Origin: Nitrospirota bacterium | GTDB lineage: Bacteria; Nitrospirota; UBA9217 | Direction of reading: 5' to 3' | Assembly: GCA_027456925.1 (NCBI GenBank) | Contig: DAIDTZ010000287.1 | Coordinates: 1 to 13,204, forward strand | Length of the DNA: 13,204 nt | Shown: piece by piece, positions 1 through 7,363 of the stretch | Layout of the letters: the number at the start of each line of letters is the position of its first letter | Numbering within the stretch: the first letter of the stretch is position 1 | Translations under genes and position numbers: made by a program | Notes under the pieces: model-generated | What the model was told of the DNA's origin: nothing | The model's input: only the letters and a program-made list of their open reading frames with translations | Database searches by the model: none

Positions 1-2
1 AT

Positions 3-2678
3 TTCGGCGTAACCGCGTCCACGGATAAGCAGGTCTTCAACGACGGGGATACGGCGGCCTTGACCCTGAATATTACAAAGCAGTCTCAGTTCGACGACGG
101 AACGTATCTTGTGATCATCCGCTACGGCACGCATCACGATATCCAGACTTTTACTTCGAGCGGGCAGCCCTCAACCGTCACCTTCAACGTGCCGCTCGGT
201 ACAATAACGGGAGACAGAATCTTTTACGGCGTCTATTTCCAGAGCGGCAGGAAGATATTCCAGAATTCGCTCCATATCAACACCCCGCCGGCCGTAGCCC
301 TAGTTTCGCCCACGCCGAACAGCCTCTTTAATTCTACGATCAACATATCAGCAAATGTTACAGACGGCGGTCTTGGCATCGGCGCGGTCGAATACCAGGT
401 GGACAATGGGCCATGGAAAGCATTAGCGCTGGCTGATCCTATTCAAGGACAGTACACAACAACATGGATGCCGGTGCTTGCAGATGAAGGAATCCATACC
501 CTCAATTTGAGAGCAACCGACCAATCGGGGAATCCAAGTAAGCTGGCAACGACCAAGTGTACTATAGATATGACGCCGCCGGTAACGACGATAGCCGCAA
601 GCGCTCCACGATACACCTCGACAGACGGAAAACTCTATGTCACAAGTGCCAGTATGTTCACGCTTTCCGCAACGGATAATCTCTCAGGTGTTGCGAATAC
701 CGAGTACCGGATAGACGCCGGGACATGGGCAGCCTATGCACAGTTCACCCTTAACAGCGAGGGAACCCATACCATATATTACCGGAGCACCGACAATGTC
801 GGAAACATCGAGGCGGACAAGATACTCTCAGTAAACATTGACAAATCGCCGCCCATCTCCACGTCGATGGTCGGTACGCCGCAATATACTTCAGAGGGGA
901 TCCTTTACATAGGCGGAAGCACTCCGATAATACTTTCGGCGGTGGATGCAGGAAGCGGCGTTATGAGAATTGAATACGGCATGGACAGCGCTGGCACCTA
1001 CACAACCGCAGTCGGCCCCGTAAACCTTGCCGCCTATCAGGACGGCACGCACACAATGAATTATTGGTCAGTGGACAATCTGGGTAATACTGAATTGAGC
1101 AAGAACCTCACGGCCGTTCTGGACAAAACGCCGCCAATAACAACTATTTCGGCTACAGACCCCGTCTCGGCCGATGTTATCAGCACAGTGTCCCCGACGA
1201 CCCGGTTCACCCTTGCATCAACAGACAGCCTCTCCGGGGTAAAGACCGCAAGCTTTAGCTTCGACGGCGGCTTATGGCAGACTTACATGGACGCCTTCAG
1301 CCTTTCGGCTCTCCCTGCGGGTCAGCACACGATCGCCTATAAATCAACTGACAACGTCCTTAATGAAGAAACAGCCGAATCCATAACCGTTCGGCTGCTC
1401 TCAATAGACGTCACGAAAAAAATCGATACGTCGCTCAACGTGCTCATCGGTGCGTGGCGGCAGCACTTTCAAGACCACGACGGGAAAAATGATTTTGGAA
1501 CAGCCGGCGAGCAATGTGAAAATTGCAACACGTCCCTCGACCGGCTTGAAGCAATACTTAAATCCGCAGGCATAGCTTACTATATCCCCGATGATGAAGA
1601 GGACTTTAAAGCATCGCTTCGCACCGGCCGCTACAACGCCTACCTCCTTCCTGACTTCAAGGACGAAGACCTCGGAGCTGAACTTAGGGAGTCGGTCTAT
1701 TACGGCGACGGCCTGCTGTTCATCAAGACACGTCCCGACGACGATCCGTCGCTAAGTGATGTTTTCGGAGTCAAGTTCTTCGGAGAAACCTCATATGGGG
1801 ATCTTGCTATAACGCTTACCGATAGCCCCATCAGCAATGTAAGCACTATTGAGACCCGCGGGAAAGACATTGTCTCGATCATAACAGCAACTACTGCCCA
1901 GAGCTTCGGCTATGTCACGGATAAACGCAACACTTACCCTGCAATCGTTTTCAACCAGTATGGCAGAGGGAGAGTCATTACGTACACTTTTGACCTGCTG
2001 TCCAGTCCGGAGAAGGTGCAGGCTGCGGCCCTCCTTATTAACAGCCTCAATTTCATACGCCCGGCCGAGCATCACGTACGGGCTTTAGACAGCGCTCCCG
2101 TAAGGATAACGCTCAATAACTCCTCCGAACCGGCCGATATCAAGATGATCGAAAACTTGCCGGACAAGATCTCGACCGACACCATAACGCCTCAAGGAAC
2201 GCAGAAGGACAACACCATCACCTGGCTCAAGTCCTTGGGTGGCACTGAAAAAGCGAACTTCGGCTACTATCTCAACCTGCCGGATATCGCAGGCAGCTAC
2301 GCACTCGGTACGGAACTCAGATACAACAACGGAAGTGAGTTCCGTCTCTATGGCAATTACGACCTTTCGCTCGAAATAGAGTACAACTCGGCAGATTTGC
2401 TTCAGAATGTTATCACCCAGCTCTCCGAAATCACGACCACGAGCAGGAAAGACGCCAGGAGGATCGAAGAGTCTATTGACAAACTACAGTCGATTGATAG
2501 ACGTGGCACCAGGCTGGAAACTGCACGGAATAATATCCAGGCCATAATCGAGGCAACGGAGGAACTGAGCAATCTTTCGATCGATATCTCTGCAATACGC
2601 CTTGAACTTGACGAACTCCTGAAGATTTGGGAGAAAAAGTGGTCACTATCATATGAGTCGAGACAGAAGGAGGATTAA
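3..2678 (+). CDS. Large surface/secreted protein with Ig-like repeats and amidotransferase-like domain (5' partial)
   Basis: The reading frame is open from the window edge, so the start lies upstream; the TTG at 60 is internal. By nucleotide position, an N-terminal beta-rich domain (to about 280) is followed by four Ig-like modules. Three of them begin at the recurring TPPVTT / SPPIST / TPPITT junctions near 571, 846 and 1126, about 92 residues apart. They carry the 'ATDNLSGV...EYRID..W' and 'GTHTIYYRSTDNVGN' signatures of OmpL47-type extracellular beta domains. From about 1410 to 2060 follows a domain resembling the class I glutamine amidotransferase / ThuA fold (LNVLIGAW, RYNAYLLPDF, YGDGLLFIKT); I see no convincing catalytic Cys-His pair. 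A further beta domain (2080-2400) leads into a charged coiled coil (2400-2660) and a polar C-terminus with no membrane anchor or sorting motif. The protein is probably exported and may act in adhesion or envelope structure; no specific function can be assigned. An intrinsic terminator follows 32 nt downstream. Confidence 0.85.
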   Translation, partial: FGVTASTDKQVFNDGDTAALTLNITKQSQFDDGTYLVIIRYGTHHDIQTFTSSGQPSTVTFNVPLGTITGDRIFYGVYFQSGRKIFQNSLHINTPPAVALVSPTPNSLFNSTINISANVTDGGLGIGAVEYQVDNGPWKALALADPIQGQYTTTWMPVLADEGIHTLNLRATDQSGNPSKLATTKCTIDMTPPVTTIAASAPRYTSTDGKLYVTSASMFTLSATDNLSGVANTEYRIDAGTWAAYAQFTLNSEGTHTIYYRSTDNVGNIEADKILSVNIDKSPPISTSMVGTPQYTSEGILYIGGSTPIILSAVDAGSGVMRIEYGMDSAGTYTTAVGPVNLAAYQDGTHTMNYWSVDNLGNTELSKNLTAVLDKTPPITTISATDPVSADVISTVSPTTRFTLASTDSLSGVKTASFSFDGGLWQTYMDAFSLSALPAGQHTIAYKSTDNVLNEETAESITVRLLSIDVTKKIDTSLNVLIGAWRQHFQDHDGKNDFGTAGEQCENCNTSLDRLEAILKSAGIAYYIPDDEEDFKASLRTGRYNAYLLPDFKDEDLGAELRESVYYGDGLLFIKTRPDDDPSLSDVFGVKFFGETSYGDLAITLTDSPISNVSTIETRGKDIVSIITATTAQSFGYVTDKRNTYPAIVFNQYGRGRVITYTFDLLSSPEKVQAAALLINSLNFIRPAEHHVRALDSAPVRITLNNSSEPADIKMIENLPDKISTDTITPQGTQKDNTITWLKSLGGTEKANFGYYLNLPDIAGSYALGTELRYNNGSEFRLYGNYDLSLEIEYNSADLLQNVITQLSEITTTSRKDARRIEESIDKLQSIDRRGTRLETARNNIQAIIEATEELSNLSIDISAIRLELDELLKIWEKKWSLSYESRQKED

Positions 2679-2710
2679 CAAATTACGATGCGCATAAGTA
2701 ATTTCCGCGA

Positions 2711-2746
2711 GAGAGGGATGTCGAAAAAGACATCCCTCTCTTTTTT
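2711..2746 (+). terminator. Intrinsic terminator of the Ig-repeat protein gene
   Basis: A perfect 12-bp stem (GAGAGGGATGTC at 2711-2722 with its complement at 2729-2740) encloses a 6-nt GAAAAA loop and is followed directly by six T. It lies 32 nt after the stop codon at 2676-2678 and has the canonical Rho-independent architecture. Confidence 0.95.
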
Positions 2747-2888
2747 AACGAGACGCGTTTGTAATTCAAGAATATGCGCGATCTGCTTACGCTTCGGCTG
2801 CGGAGTTTTTCCGCCTGCCGGAACCAACGGCCAGAGGGTACTCGTGAGTTTTGTCATGATCTTGACATGCAATGATTCAAATGGGATT

Positions 2889-2920
2889 TGTTGGAGTTTC
2901 TATCACTCGAAACTCCAACA
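2889..2920. other. Perfect 12-bp inverted repeat between convergent genes
   Basis: Bases 2889-2900 (TGTTGGAGTTTC) pair without mismatch with 2909-2920 around an 8-nt loop. On the minus strand it lies about 31 nt past the stop of the [2Fe-2S] gene, so it could be a 3'-end stabilising or terminating hairpin. Neither side carries a T-run, so a classic intrinsic terminator is not supported. Confidence 0.6.
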
Positions 2921-2951
2921 GTTGTAGGTGTAGTTGACCGTACAACTCACA

Positions 2952-3173
2952 TTAGCTGTCTCTTTTCTTCCGTTCAGCGGCGAGCAATTCAGCGATCCGC
3001 GGCGTGCAGCCCTTTCCTTTGCACGTGCCGCTGCCTGCTCCCGTGGCTTTCTTCAATTCCTCGACAATTGTCATCCCGGCTTTGATGTGCTTCAGGAAGT
3101 CCCGCTGCCGGATGTTCTTGCACGTGCAGACTACTTTCAGCCCCTCGATAATCTGTCGTTCTTTTGAGTTCAT
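2952..3173 (-). CDS. Bfd-type [2Fe-2S]-binding protein
   Basis: This 73-residue protein fits the BFD-like [2Fe-2S] domain family. An N-terminal Cys-X-Cys (C16, C18, in VVCTCKNI) is followed by a helical stretch and then by C51-X4-C56 inside GAGSGTCKGKGC, the cluster-binding pattern of the family. The CKGKGC variant is closer to the Bfd domains fused to FAD-dependent oxidoreductases than to the CxxC of E. coli bacterioferritin-associated ferredoxin. It is a complete stand-alone domain, so a small electron-transfer or cluster-carrying role is likely; the partner is unknown, and no bacterioferritin gene is nearby. The ATG at 3171-3173 is preceded by GGGGAA about 11 nt upstream. The gene is divergent from uup and has its own promoter. 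Confidence 0.85.
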   Translation of the reverse strand: MNSKERQIIEGLKVVCTCKNIRQRDFLKHIKAGMTIVEELKKATGAGSGTCKGKGCTPRIAELLAAERKKRDS

Positions 3174-3205
3174 CGTTCGTTCTTCCCCGTTAAACTTCCT
3201 TGGCT

Positions 3206-3235
3206 ACTATAGCACGGCGCGGCCACTTTCCTCAA
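3206..3235 (-). promoter_or_regulatory. Predicted sigma70 promoter of the [2Fe-2S] protein gene
   Basis: On the minus strand TTGAGG (3230-3235) is separated by 18 nt from TATAGT (3206-3211). The -10 is preceded by TGC, an extended -10 motif. The predicted start site is near 3199, giving a leader of about 26 nt. Read by eye only. Confidence 0.55.
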
Positions 3236-3259
3236 CCACTTTTGCCCTCGTGATTTCGG

Positions 3260-3288
3260 TTGCAATTCTTGACTTCTCACGGTACATT
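3260..3288 (+). promoter_or_regulatory. Possible sigma70 promoter of uup
   Basis: TTGCAA (3260-3265) and TACATT (3283-3288) are 17 nt apart, each matching four of six consensus positions. They lie 38 nt before the uup ATG. TTGACT at 3269-3274 is a better -35 box but has no acceptable -10 at the right distance. Confidence 0.3.
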
Positions 3289-3325
3289 GTGCGGGCACAT
3301 TAGCGAGTAAAGAACGGGGTTTTTC

Positions 3326-5221
3326 ATGGCATTAGTCAGTTTACAGGGAGTGAAAGTGGGTTTCGGCGGTCCCTCGCTGCTCGAAAGCGTCGATCTTTCC
3401 ATCGACCGGGGCGAGCGGGTCTGTCTTGTGGGCAGGAACGGCACGGGCAAGTCCACGATCATGCGGCTTATCACGGGAGAGGTAAAACCCGATGGAGGCA
3501 AGATCGTGTTTCAGCAGGGCGTGCGCGTCACGCTGTTGACGCAGGAGGTGCCCCAGACCCTGTTCGGCACCGTGTTCGACGTGGTGTCCGGCGCCTTCGG
3601 CGAGCAGGGGAAACTGCTCGCCCGATACCATCAGGTGAGCGCCAAACTCTCCCATGACCACAGCGAAGCGCTGATGGCCGAGCTCGAGGACGTCCAGCAC
3701 AAGTTCGAATCAGCCGGGGGCTGGCAGATGCAGCAGAAGGTCGAGGAGATCCTGACGCGGCTGAAGCTGCCCGAGGACGCCGAGTTCTCCGAACTCTCCG
3801 GCGGCCTCAAACGCCGCGTTCTGCGCGCGAGGGCCCTGGCAGGCGGGCCGGACCTTCTGCTCCTCGACGAGCCCACGAACCACCTGGACATCGACGCCAT
3901 TGCCTGGCTTGAAGAGTTCCTGCTCACCTTCGGAGGCACGCTGCTCTTTGTGACCCACGACCGCGCGCTGCTTCAGAAGCTGGCGACCCGGATCGTCGAT
4001 CTCGACCGGGGTCGGCTCACGAGCTGGCCCGGCAATTATCGTTCCTACCTTGAGCTCAAGCAGGCGGCGCTCGATGCCGAGGCGGTGGAAAATGCGAAGT
4101 TCGACAAGAAGCTTGCCGTTGAAGAGGTCTGGATCCGCCAGGGCGTCAAGGCCAGGAGGACGCGGAACGAAGGCCGCGTGCGGGCGCTCAAGGAGCTGCG
4201 GAAGGTCCGGAGCGATCGCCGGGAGGTGACCGGTACGGCGCGCATGCAGATGCAGGAAGCGGAGCGCACGTGCAAGCTGGTCATCGAGGCGACAAAGGTC
4301 AGCCATGGTCTCGGCGGCCGCGCGATCATCCGTGATCTTTCCACGACCATCATCCGGGGCGACAAGATCGGCATTATCGGGCCGAACGGGTCGGGGAAGA
4401 CGACGCTGCTCAAAATCCTGCTGCGCGAGCTGACGCCGCAGCAAGGCGTGGTAAAACACGGAACGAACCTCGAAGTGGCCTATCTCGACCAGCACCGGTC
4501 CCAGCTCGACGACGAGAAAAGCGTTCAGGACAACGTGGCCTATGGCAGCGATCACGTGACCATAAACGTCAACAATCGCCATGTCATCGGCTATCTCCAG
4601 GATTTCCTGTTCTCACCTGCCCGCGCGCGGAGCCCGGTGAAGGTCCTGTCCGGCGGTGAGCGAAACCGGCTGTTGCTCGCGAAGCTCTTTACGCAGCCCT
4701 CGAACGTGCTCGTTCTCGACGAGACCACGAACGACCTGGACATCGAGACCCTCGATCTTCTCGAAGAGCTCCTGATGGAGTATCCCGGCACCGTGCTGCT
4801 TGTGAGCCACGACCGGGAGTTCATCAATAATGTCGTCACGAGCACGCTGGTGCTCGAAGGCGAAGGCAGGGTAAGCGAATACGTCGGCGGGTATGATGAC
4901 TGGCTGCGTCAGAGTCAAAGGCGGAACGCCGACGCGGCGATCCCCTCCCGGATCGACGAGAAAAAGAGCGCGCCGGCTCCGCAGAAGGAAAAGCCGCGCA
5001 AACTGAGCTTCAAGGAACAAAAAGAGGCCGAGACCCTGCCGAAACGCATTGAAGAACTGGAAGCGGAACAGCAGCAGCTCATCGCGATGATGGCTGACCC
5101 GGCTTTTTACCGCGAAAGCGGCGGCAAGGTCGCGGAAACGAAAGCCCGGCTTGCATCACGGGAAAAAGAACTTGCCGAAGCGTATAAGCGGTGGGAGGAA
5201 TTGGAGGCCCTGAAAGGGTAG
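3326..5221 (+). CDS. uup: ABC-F family ATPase Uup
   Basis: This 631-residue protein matches the usual length of Uup, a soluble duplicated ABC ATPase without membrane segments that acts on ribosomes and branched DNA intermediates. Cassette 1 has Walker A GRNGTGKST (36-44), signature LSGGL (157-161) and Walker B LLLLDE (177-182, catalytic E182) followed by PTNHLD. The linker (about 245-315) is charged and helical, as in ABC-F proteins. Cassette 2 has Walker A GPNGSGKTT (352-360), signature LSGGE (441-445) and Walker B ending at E466. The GYLQDFLF and GGYDDW stretches are typical of Uup rather than EttA or resistance ABC-Fs. Residues 545-631 form the C-terminal coiled-coil domain of Uup. Oddity: the second cassette reads LDETTNDLD, with threonine at 467 where the family has proline; the catalytic glutamate is kept. 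It is convergent with yajD; the 101-nt gap shows no clear terminator. Confidence 0.93.
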   Translation: MALVSLQGVKVGFGGPSLLESVDLSIDRGERVCLVGRNGTGKSTIMRLITGEVKPDGGKIVFQQGVRVTLLTQEVPQTLFGTVFDVVSGAFGEQGKLLARYHQVSAKLSHDHSEALMAELEDVQHKFESAGGWQMQQKVEEILTRLKLPEDAEFSELSGGLKRRVLRARALAGGPDLLLLDEPTNHLDIDAIAWLEEFLLTFGGTLLFVTHDRALLQKLATRIVDLDRGRLTSWPGNYRSYLELKQAALDAEAVENAKFDKKLAVEEVWIRQGVKARRTRNEGRVRALKELRKVRSDRREVTGTARMQMQEAERTCKLVIEATKVSHGLGGRAIIRDLSTTIIRGDKIGIIGPNGSGKTTLLKILLRELTPQQGVVKHGTNLEVAYLDQHRSQLDDEKSVQDNVAYGSDHVTINVNNRHVIGYLQDFLFSPARARSPVKVLSGGERNRLLLAKLFTQPSNVLVLDETTNDLDIETLDLLEELLMEYPGTVLLVSHDREFINNVVTSTLVLEGEGRVSEYVGGYDDWLRQSQRRNADAAIPSRIDEKKSAPAPQKEKPRKLSFKEQKEAETLPKRIEELEAEQQQLIAMMADPAFYRESGGKVAETKARLASREKELAEAYKRWEELEALKG

Positions 5222-5322
5222 TTCGGGATTTACTTCTCCCTGTACAATTCAACTATTTAAAAAACACAACGAGCGCGCACTCCGGAGAAAATTCCAGGAC
5301 GCTTTTCACCGCAGGCAGGAAA

Positions 5323-5691
5323 TCACTTCTTCCTGTCCTTCAGCAGGTCGGCGAGGCCGGAGAAGGGTTTGTACGTGGACGGTTGGCCGCTGTTGCCGGG
5401 CCTGGCTGTGCCGAAGGTCTGTTCATCAAGATACTCCTGGTGTTCATTATCGTGGCAGTAGAGGCAGAGGAGCTCCCAGTTGCTCCCGTCAGGCGGATTG
5501 TTGTCGTGATTGTGGTCCTTGTGATGGACCGTGAGTTCGCGAAGTTTCCTGCCCGCAAATTCCCGGCCGCACCGCGCGCAGATGTGGGGGTACATCCCGA
5601 GCGCCTGCTCCCGGTACTCCTGCTCCCGGAGCTTGCGATTGCGCCGGGCCTCGGCTATGAGCTGGTCCTGCTTGTCGTCCTGTGATGACAT
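5323..5691 (-). CDS. yajD: YajD-type HNH nuclease family protein
   Basis: This 122-residue protein matches YajD, a small HNH-fold protein of about 115 residues, along its length. Two zinc-binding pairs, C38-X2-C41 (CARC) and C76-X2-C79 (CLYC), flank the HNH core LTVHHKDHNHDNN (53-65), with H56/H57 as the expected metal and catalytic histidines, N71 in GSNWELL and H80/H84 after the second pair. The N-terminal 25 residues are charged and helical. The family is presumed to be a DNA or RNA nuclease; its physiological substrate is not established. The gene starts 18 nt after the dusB stop on the same strand, so the two are probably cotranscribed. The ATG at 5689-5691 is preceded by AGGG about 8 nt upstream. 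No terminator is visible before the convergent uup end. Confidence 0.9.
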   Translation of the reverse strand: MSSQDDKQDQLIAEARRNRKLREQEYREQALGMYPHICARCGREFAGRKLRELTVHHKDHNHDNNPPDGSNWELLCLYCHDNEHQEYLDEQTFGTARPGNSGQPSTYKPFSGLADLLKDRKK

Positions 5692-5709
5692 GTGGATGCC
5701 CTGGGGAAG

Positions 5710-6720
5710 TTACCGGCTGTTCAAAAATTGCGCCTGCTGGACCGCGACAGCGCTTTCCTGAACCGATGCAAAATAACCGCTGATCTCCCTTTTCACTTCG
5801 TCGGCGCTCGGAAGCAGATTGATCCGTGTCCTGAATTCCGCGCCGCCGTGCAGTCCCTTGGTATACCAGCAGAGGTGCTTGCGCATCTCCCGTACGCCGA
5901 TATCCTCACCCAGGATTTTGATCATATCGCTCAAGTGCCGGAGCATGACTGTTTCACGCTCGTCGAGCGTCGGAGGGGGCGGGACGACGCCGGTTTCCAG
6001 ATACTGCTTTGCCTCGCGGAAGATCCACGGATATCCCTGGATGGCCCTCCCGATCATGACGCCGTCGCATCCCGTCTCGTCCATCATCCGCTTCGCGTCC
6101 TGCGCCGAGCGAACATCACCGTTCCCGATCACGGGAATGCCGACGGCGTCCTTCACCTCTTTGATCATGCCCCAGTCCGCGTTGCCGGAGAAGCCCTGTA
6201 CTTTTGTCCGGCCATGCACTGTTACTGCGGCGATGCCGATGGATTCCGCTGCCTGCGCGAGATCCATGGCCACCAGGTTCCGGGCGTCCCACCCGAGCCG
6301 GATTTTGACCGTAACCGGGACTTTCGACGCTCCCACAACGGCGGACATGATCTCTTTCGCGAGCCCGAGGTCTCGCAGCAGGGCCGAGCCTGCGCCGGAC
6401 TTCAGGATCTTCGGCACGGGACACCCCATGTTGATATCGATGAAATCCACGTCTCCCTGGGACAGGATGTGCGTTGCCTCGGCCATGGACGGAGGTTTCG
6501 AACCGAAGATCTGGAACACGACGGGCCGCTCCGCCGGATCGGTGCGGAGCATGCCGCAGGTGCGTTTATGCTCCCGGATCAGCGCTTCGACACTTACCAT
6601 TTCGGAGAACACTAGGCCGGCCCCGAGCTCCTTGCAGATCATGCGAAAGGGAAAGTCGGTGATACCCGCCATGGGGGCGAGCACGAGAGGGTTTTTCTTC
6701 AGAATTTCCCGGATCAACAT
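5710..6720 (-). CDS. dusB: tRNA-dihydrouridine synthase, DusB type
   Basis: This 336-residue flavoenzyme uses FMN and NADPH to reduce specific uridines in the tRNA D-loop. The N-terminal TIM barrel has APMAGITD (15-22, FMN site), the catalytic cysteine C100 in INMGCPVPK, K139 in VKIRLGWD, HGRT (169-172), GNGD (199-202) and GRAIQGYPWIF (224-234). The C-terminal residues 245-336 form the helical tRNA-binding domain. The overall pattern is nearest DusB. The only standard start in frame before the preceding stop is the ATG at 6718-6720, only 14 residues before APMAG, slightly short for the family. There is no recognisable Shine-Dalgarno, and a perfect TATAAT lies just 7 nt upstream. It leads the dusB-yajD pair, 77 nt after the cytochrome gene on the same strand. 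Confidence 0.93.
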   Translation of the reverse strand: MLIREILKKNPLVLAPMAGITDFPFRMICKELGAGLVFSEMVSVEALIREHKRTCGMLRTDPAERPVVFQIFGSKPPSMAEATHILSQGDVDFIDINMGCPVPKILKSGAGSALLRDLGLAKEIMSAVVGASKVPVTVKIRLGWDARNLVAMDLAQAAESIGIAAVTVHGRTKVQGFSGNADWGMIKEVKDAVGIPVIGNGDVRSAQDAKRMMDETGCDGVMIGRAIQGYPWIFREAKQYLETGVVPPPPTLDERETVMLRHLSDMIKILGEDIGVREMRKHLCWYTKGLHGGAEFRTRINLLPSADEVKREISGYFASVQESAVAVQQAQFLNSR

Positions 6721-6726
6721 GAAGCC

Positions 6727-6754
6727 ATTATAACCGAAAGAGGCGAGAAAGCAA
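6727..6754 (-). promoter_or_regulatory. Predicted promoter immediately before dusB
   Basis: On the minus strand TTGCTT (6749-6754) and a perfect TATAAT (6727-6732) are separated by 16 nt. Transcription would begin at about 6720, which is the first base of the dusB ATG, so the message would be leaderless or nearly so. The -35 box matches only three of six positions. Confidence 0.45.
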
Positions 6755-6797
6755 AAAAACTTTTCCAGCCCGGCAATTCAGGAAAACAACCGCTTCA

Positions 6798-7268
6798 TTA
6801 TTTTCTGAATGTCTGATGGCACTGCACGCACCCGTCGAGCAGCTGCTTGGTGATCCGCAGCATTTCCCGCCGGTTCTTGCGGCGGGTTGCCCGGTCGAGC
6901 GCATCGAGCTTTTCGTGAAATTTGGCGTCCCGCTCGGTAAATTCCCTGGTGCGGGCGGCATTTTTCGGCAGCGTAACCGTTCCGGCGTGCATGCCTTCGT
7001 GGGTTTTTTCCATGGCGCCATCCAGGGACTCGATTGCTCCATGTACTTTTTCCGTATCACCCAAAGCTACGGCGGAAACGATATCGCGGAACGCGGCGTC
7101 AAGGGCCGTCATTTCCTCGATCAGCGGATTTGTCGAAGCAGGCGCAGGTTGTGTTGATCCATGAACATGATGCTGTTGTTCGTTGCGGGCGGAAGATATC
7201 TCCGGCGGGAATCCTGCAAGCAGGAGCAGGGTGAAAAAACAGACTGTTTTCAGCAGGATGCGCTTCAT
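6798..7268 (-). CDS. Periplasmic cytochrome c'-like monohaem protein
   Basis: The protein has 156 residues from the ATG at 7266-7268. That start is chosen because GAGGAGG stands 5 nt before it and because it begins a signal peptide: MKRILLK, a hydrophobic core to about residue 20, and a likely cleavage near A27. The upstream in-frame extension to 7352 would spoil the signal peptide and crosses the promoter. The mature part is mostly helical and charged, with a His-rich N-terminus (QQHHVHG). A single haem-binding CVQCH (147-151) lies six residues from the C-terminus, ending HQTFRK. A C-terminal CXXCH followed by FR on a four-helix chain is the layout of cytochrome c' and c556. It would carry covalent haem in the periplasm and transfer electrons or bind small gases; the partner is not visible. 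Confidence 0.85.
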   Translation of the reverse strand: MKRILLKTVCFFTLLLLAGFPPEISSARNEQQHHVHGSTQPAPASTNPLIEEMTALDAAFRDIVSAVALGDTEKVHGAIESLDGAMEKTHEGMHAGTVTLPKNAARTREFTERDAKFHEKLDALDRATRRKNRREMLRITKQLLDGCVQCHQTFRK

Positions 7269-7304
7269 TCTTGCCTCCTCGTTCAACTGACCTGGCCGGT
7301 GGTC

Positions 7305-7316
7305 GTTACGCGTAAC
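7305..7316. promoter_or_regulatory. 12-bp perfect palindrome, candidate operator
   Basis: GTTACGCGTAAC is a perfect palindrome placed just downstream of the predicted cytochrome -10 box, so it spans about +1 to +13 of the transcript. This is a common position for a repressor operator. No regulator is identified. Confidence 0.4.
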
Positions 7317-7323
7317 AGGAGGC

Positions 7324-7352
7324 ATTATAGCAAAAAATCCGCGTGCTGGCAC
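7324..7352 (-). promoter_or_regulatory. Predicted extended -10 promoter of the cytochrome gene
   Basis: On the minus strand a perfect TATAAT (7324-7329) is preceded by TGC (extended -10), with GTGCCA (7347-7352, four of six) 17 nt further upstream. The predicted start is near 7317, leaving a leader of about 49 nt with a strong GAGGAGG site. Confidence 0.6.
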
Positions 7353-7363
7353 TCATATTCGAG

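Noticed and set aside
2793..2823. GC-rich imperfect hairpin around GCGGA-GTTTT-TCCGC
   Set aside because: Needs several bulges beyond the 5-bp core, has no T tract after it, and lies downstream of a much better terminator.
2852..2867. TGTCA-N6-TGACA inverted repeat
   Set aside because: Five-bp arms occur easily by chance and there is no promoter with a convincing -10 or gene start beside it.
2688..2927. 79-codon plus-strand frame downstream of the first terminator
   Set aside because: It runs through the terminator hairpin and the inverted repeat, is Cys/Arg/Ser-rich and has no family resemblance.
3710..4582. 290-codon minus-strand open frame opposite uup
   Set aside because: Shadow of the Uup coding strand in G+C-rich sequence; no domain and no ribosome-binding site.
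5316..5335. 6-bp inverted repeat across the yajD stop codon (CAGGAA / TTCCTG)
   Set aside because: Short stem, no T tract on the minus strand, overlaps coding sequence; not a supportable terminator.
5692..6733. Long plus-strand open frames (about 300 codons each) opposite dusB
   Set aside because: They are antisense to dusB, which has a complete family pattern; their translations show low-complexity, Arg/Pro/Ser-rich composition and no recognisable domain.
7269..7352. Longer start for the cytochrome c'-like protein (28 more residues)
   Set aside because: The extension crosses the TATAAT promoter and the palindrome and places the signal peptide internally; the ATG at 7266-7268 has a strong GAGGAGG.
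7347..7363. Sigma54-like promoter starting TGGCAC on the plus strand
   Set aside because: The -12 element reads TTCG instead of containing GC at the required distance, and no gene follows at a suitable position.
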